NCBI GenBank assembly: GCA_038232935.1
Contig: JBBSMX010000183.1
Coordinates: forward strand, 1-6,730
DNA length: 6,730 nucleotides
Reading direction: 5' to 3'
From: JBBSMX01 sp038232935
Lineage (GTDB): Bacteria; Bacteroidota; Rhodothermia; Rhodothermales; JANQRZ01
The notes beneath the pieces were generated by a model. The model was not told where the DNA came from. It searched no databases and saw only the letters and a program-made list of their open reading frames with translations. Below, one piece after another: positions 6,677 to 6,730 of this stretch. Positions within the stretch are counted from its first letter, which is position 1. Each line of letters starts with the position of its first letter. The translations under genes and the position numbers were made by a program.

Positions 6677-6730
6677 CCCCGCCCGATGGACGACCAGGTC
6701 ACCACAATCTACTGCCTCAGTGACGACTTC
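6596..6730 (+). mobile_element. Left end of an IS982-type insertion sequence
   Basis: The boundary is placed at 6596, where ACCCAAGTTGTGTGGTATGC begins. IS982-family termini typically begin with AC, and the transposase start follows 90 bases later. Methyltransferase homology on the other strand stops exactly at 6595, in the middle of the conserved LGxYYTP motif, which independently supports the junction. The other end and any target duplication lie outside the window, so the terminal repeat is not confirmed by a matching partner. Confidence 0.62.
6686..6730 (+). CDS. IS982-family transposase, N-terminal fragment (runs off right edge)
   Basis: From the ATG at 6686 the frame reads MDDQVTTIYCLSDDF and is open at the edge. 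A short acidic start, VTxI[YF]C, then DDF is the familiar beginning of IS982 transposases, which carry a DDE catalytic domain further on. Only 15 codons are visible, so completeness cannot be judged. No strong Shine-Dalgarno is present. The frame overlaps the antisense open frame that continues from the methyltransferase remnant. Confidence 0.7.
   Translation, partial: MDDQVTTIYCLSDDF

Overview
The window is GC-rich and densely coded. It looks like a chromosomal segment of a high-GC bacterium, plausibly Bacteroidota of the Rhodothermales/Salinibacter type. That placement is inferred from three things: a lipoprotein subtilase with the NGLDDDGNGYVDD signature common in that phylum, mostly absent or weak Shine-Dalgarno sequences, and the insertion-sequence content. 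No rRNA, tRNA or CRISPR array was seen.

Layout from left to right. Positions 1-121 are the end of an IS630-type insertion sequence, whose transposase reads leftward out of the window. Next come two rightward genes: a SlyD-like FKBP prolyl isomerase (175-603) and a 405-residue protein with a peptidoglycan-binding-like region and a C-terminal His/SxGC motif resembling L,D-transpeptidases (693-1910). A potential hairpin that would bury the ribosome binding site lies just before the second gene. Convergent to it is a lipoprotein subtilisin-family (S8) protease (3647-1932, minus). A 218-base divergent intergenic region separates the protease from a rightward YflT/17M-like general stress protein with a glycine-zipper core (3866-4384), which ends in a strong intrinsic terminator (4415-4448). 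The right third is a leftward gene for an Eco57I/TaqI-like adenine-specific DNA methyltransferase (about 6595-4478). Its 5' part has apparently been removed by an IS982-type element whose end lies at about 6596 and whose transposase starts at 6686 and runs rightward out of the window.

The four intact genes (isomerase, wall-active candidate, surface protease, stress protein) fit a loose envelope and protein-quality theme, but they are not one operon and no joint pathway can be shown. The most informative events are the two insertion-sequence junctions and the decapitated methyltransferase. The least understood gene is the LD-transpeptidase-like protein without a signal peptide. No clearly new multi-gene system is visible.
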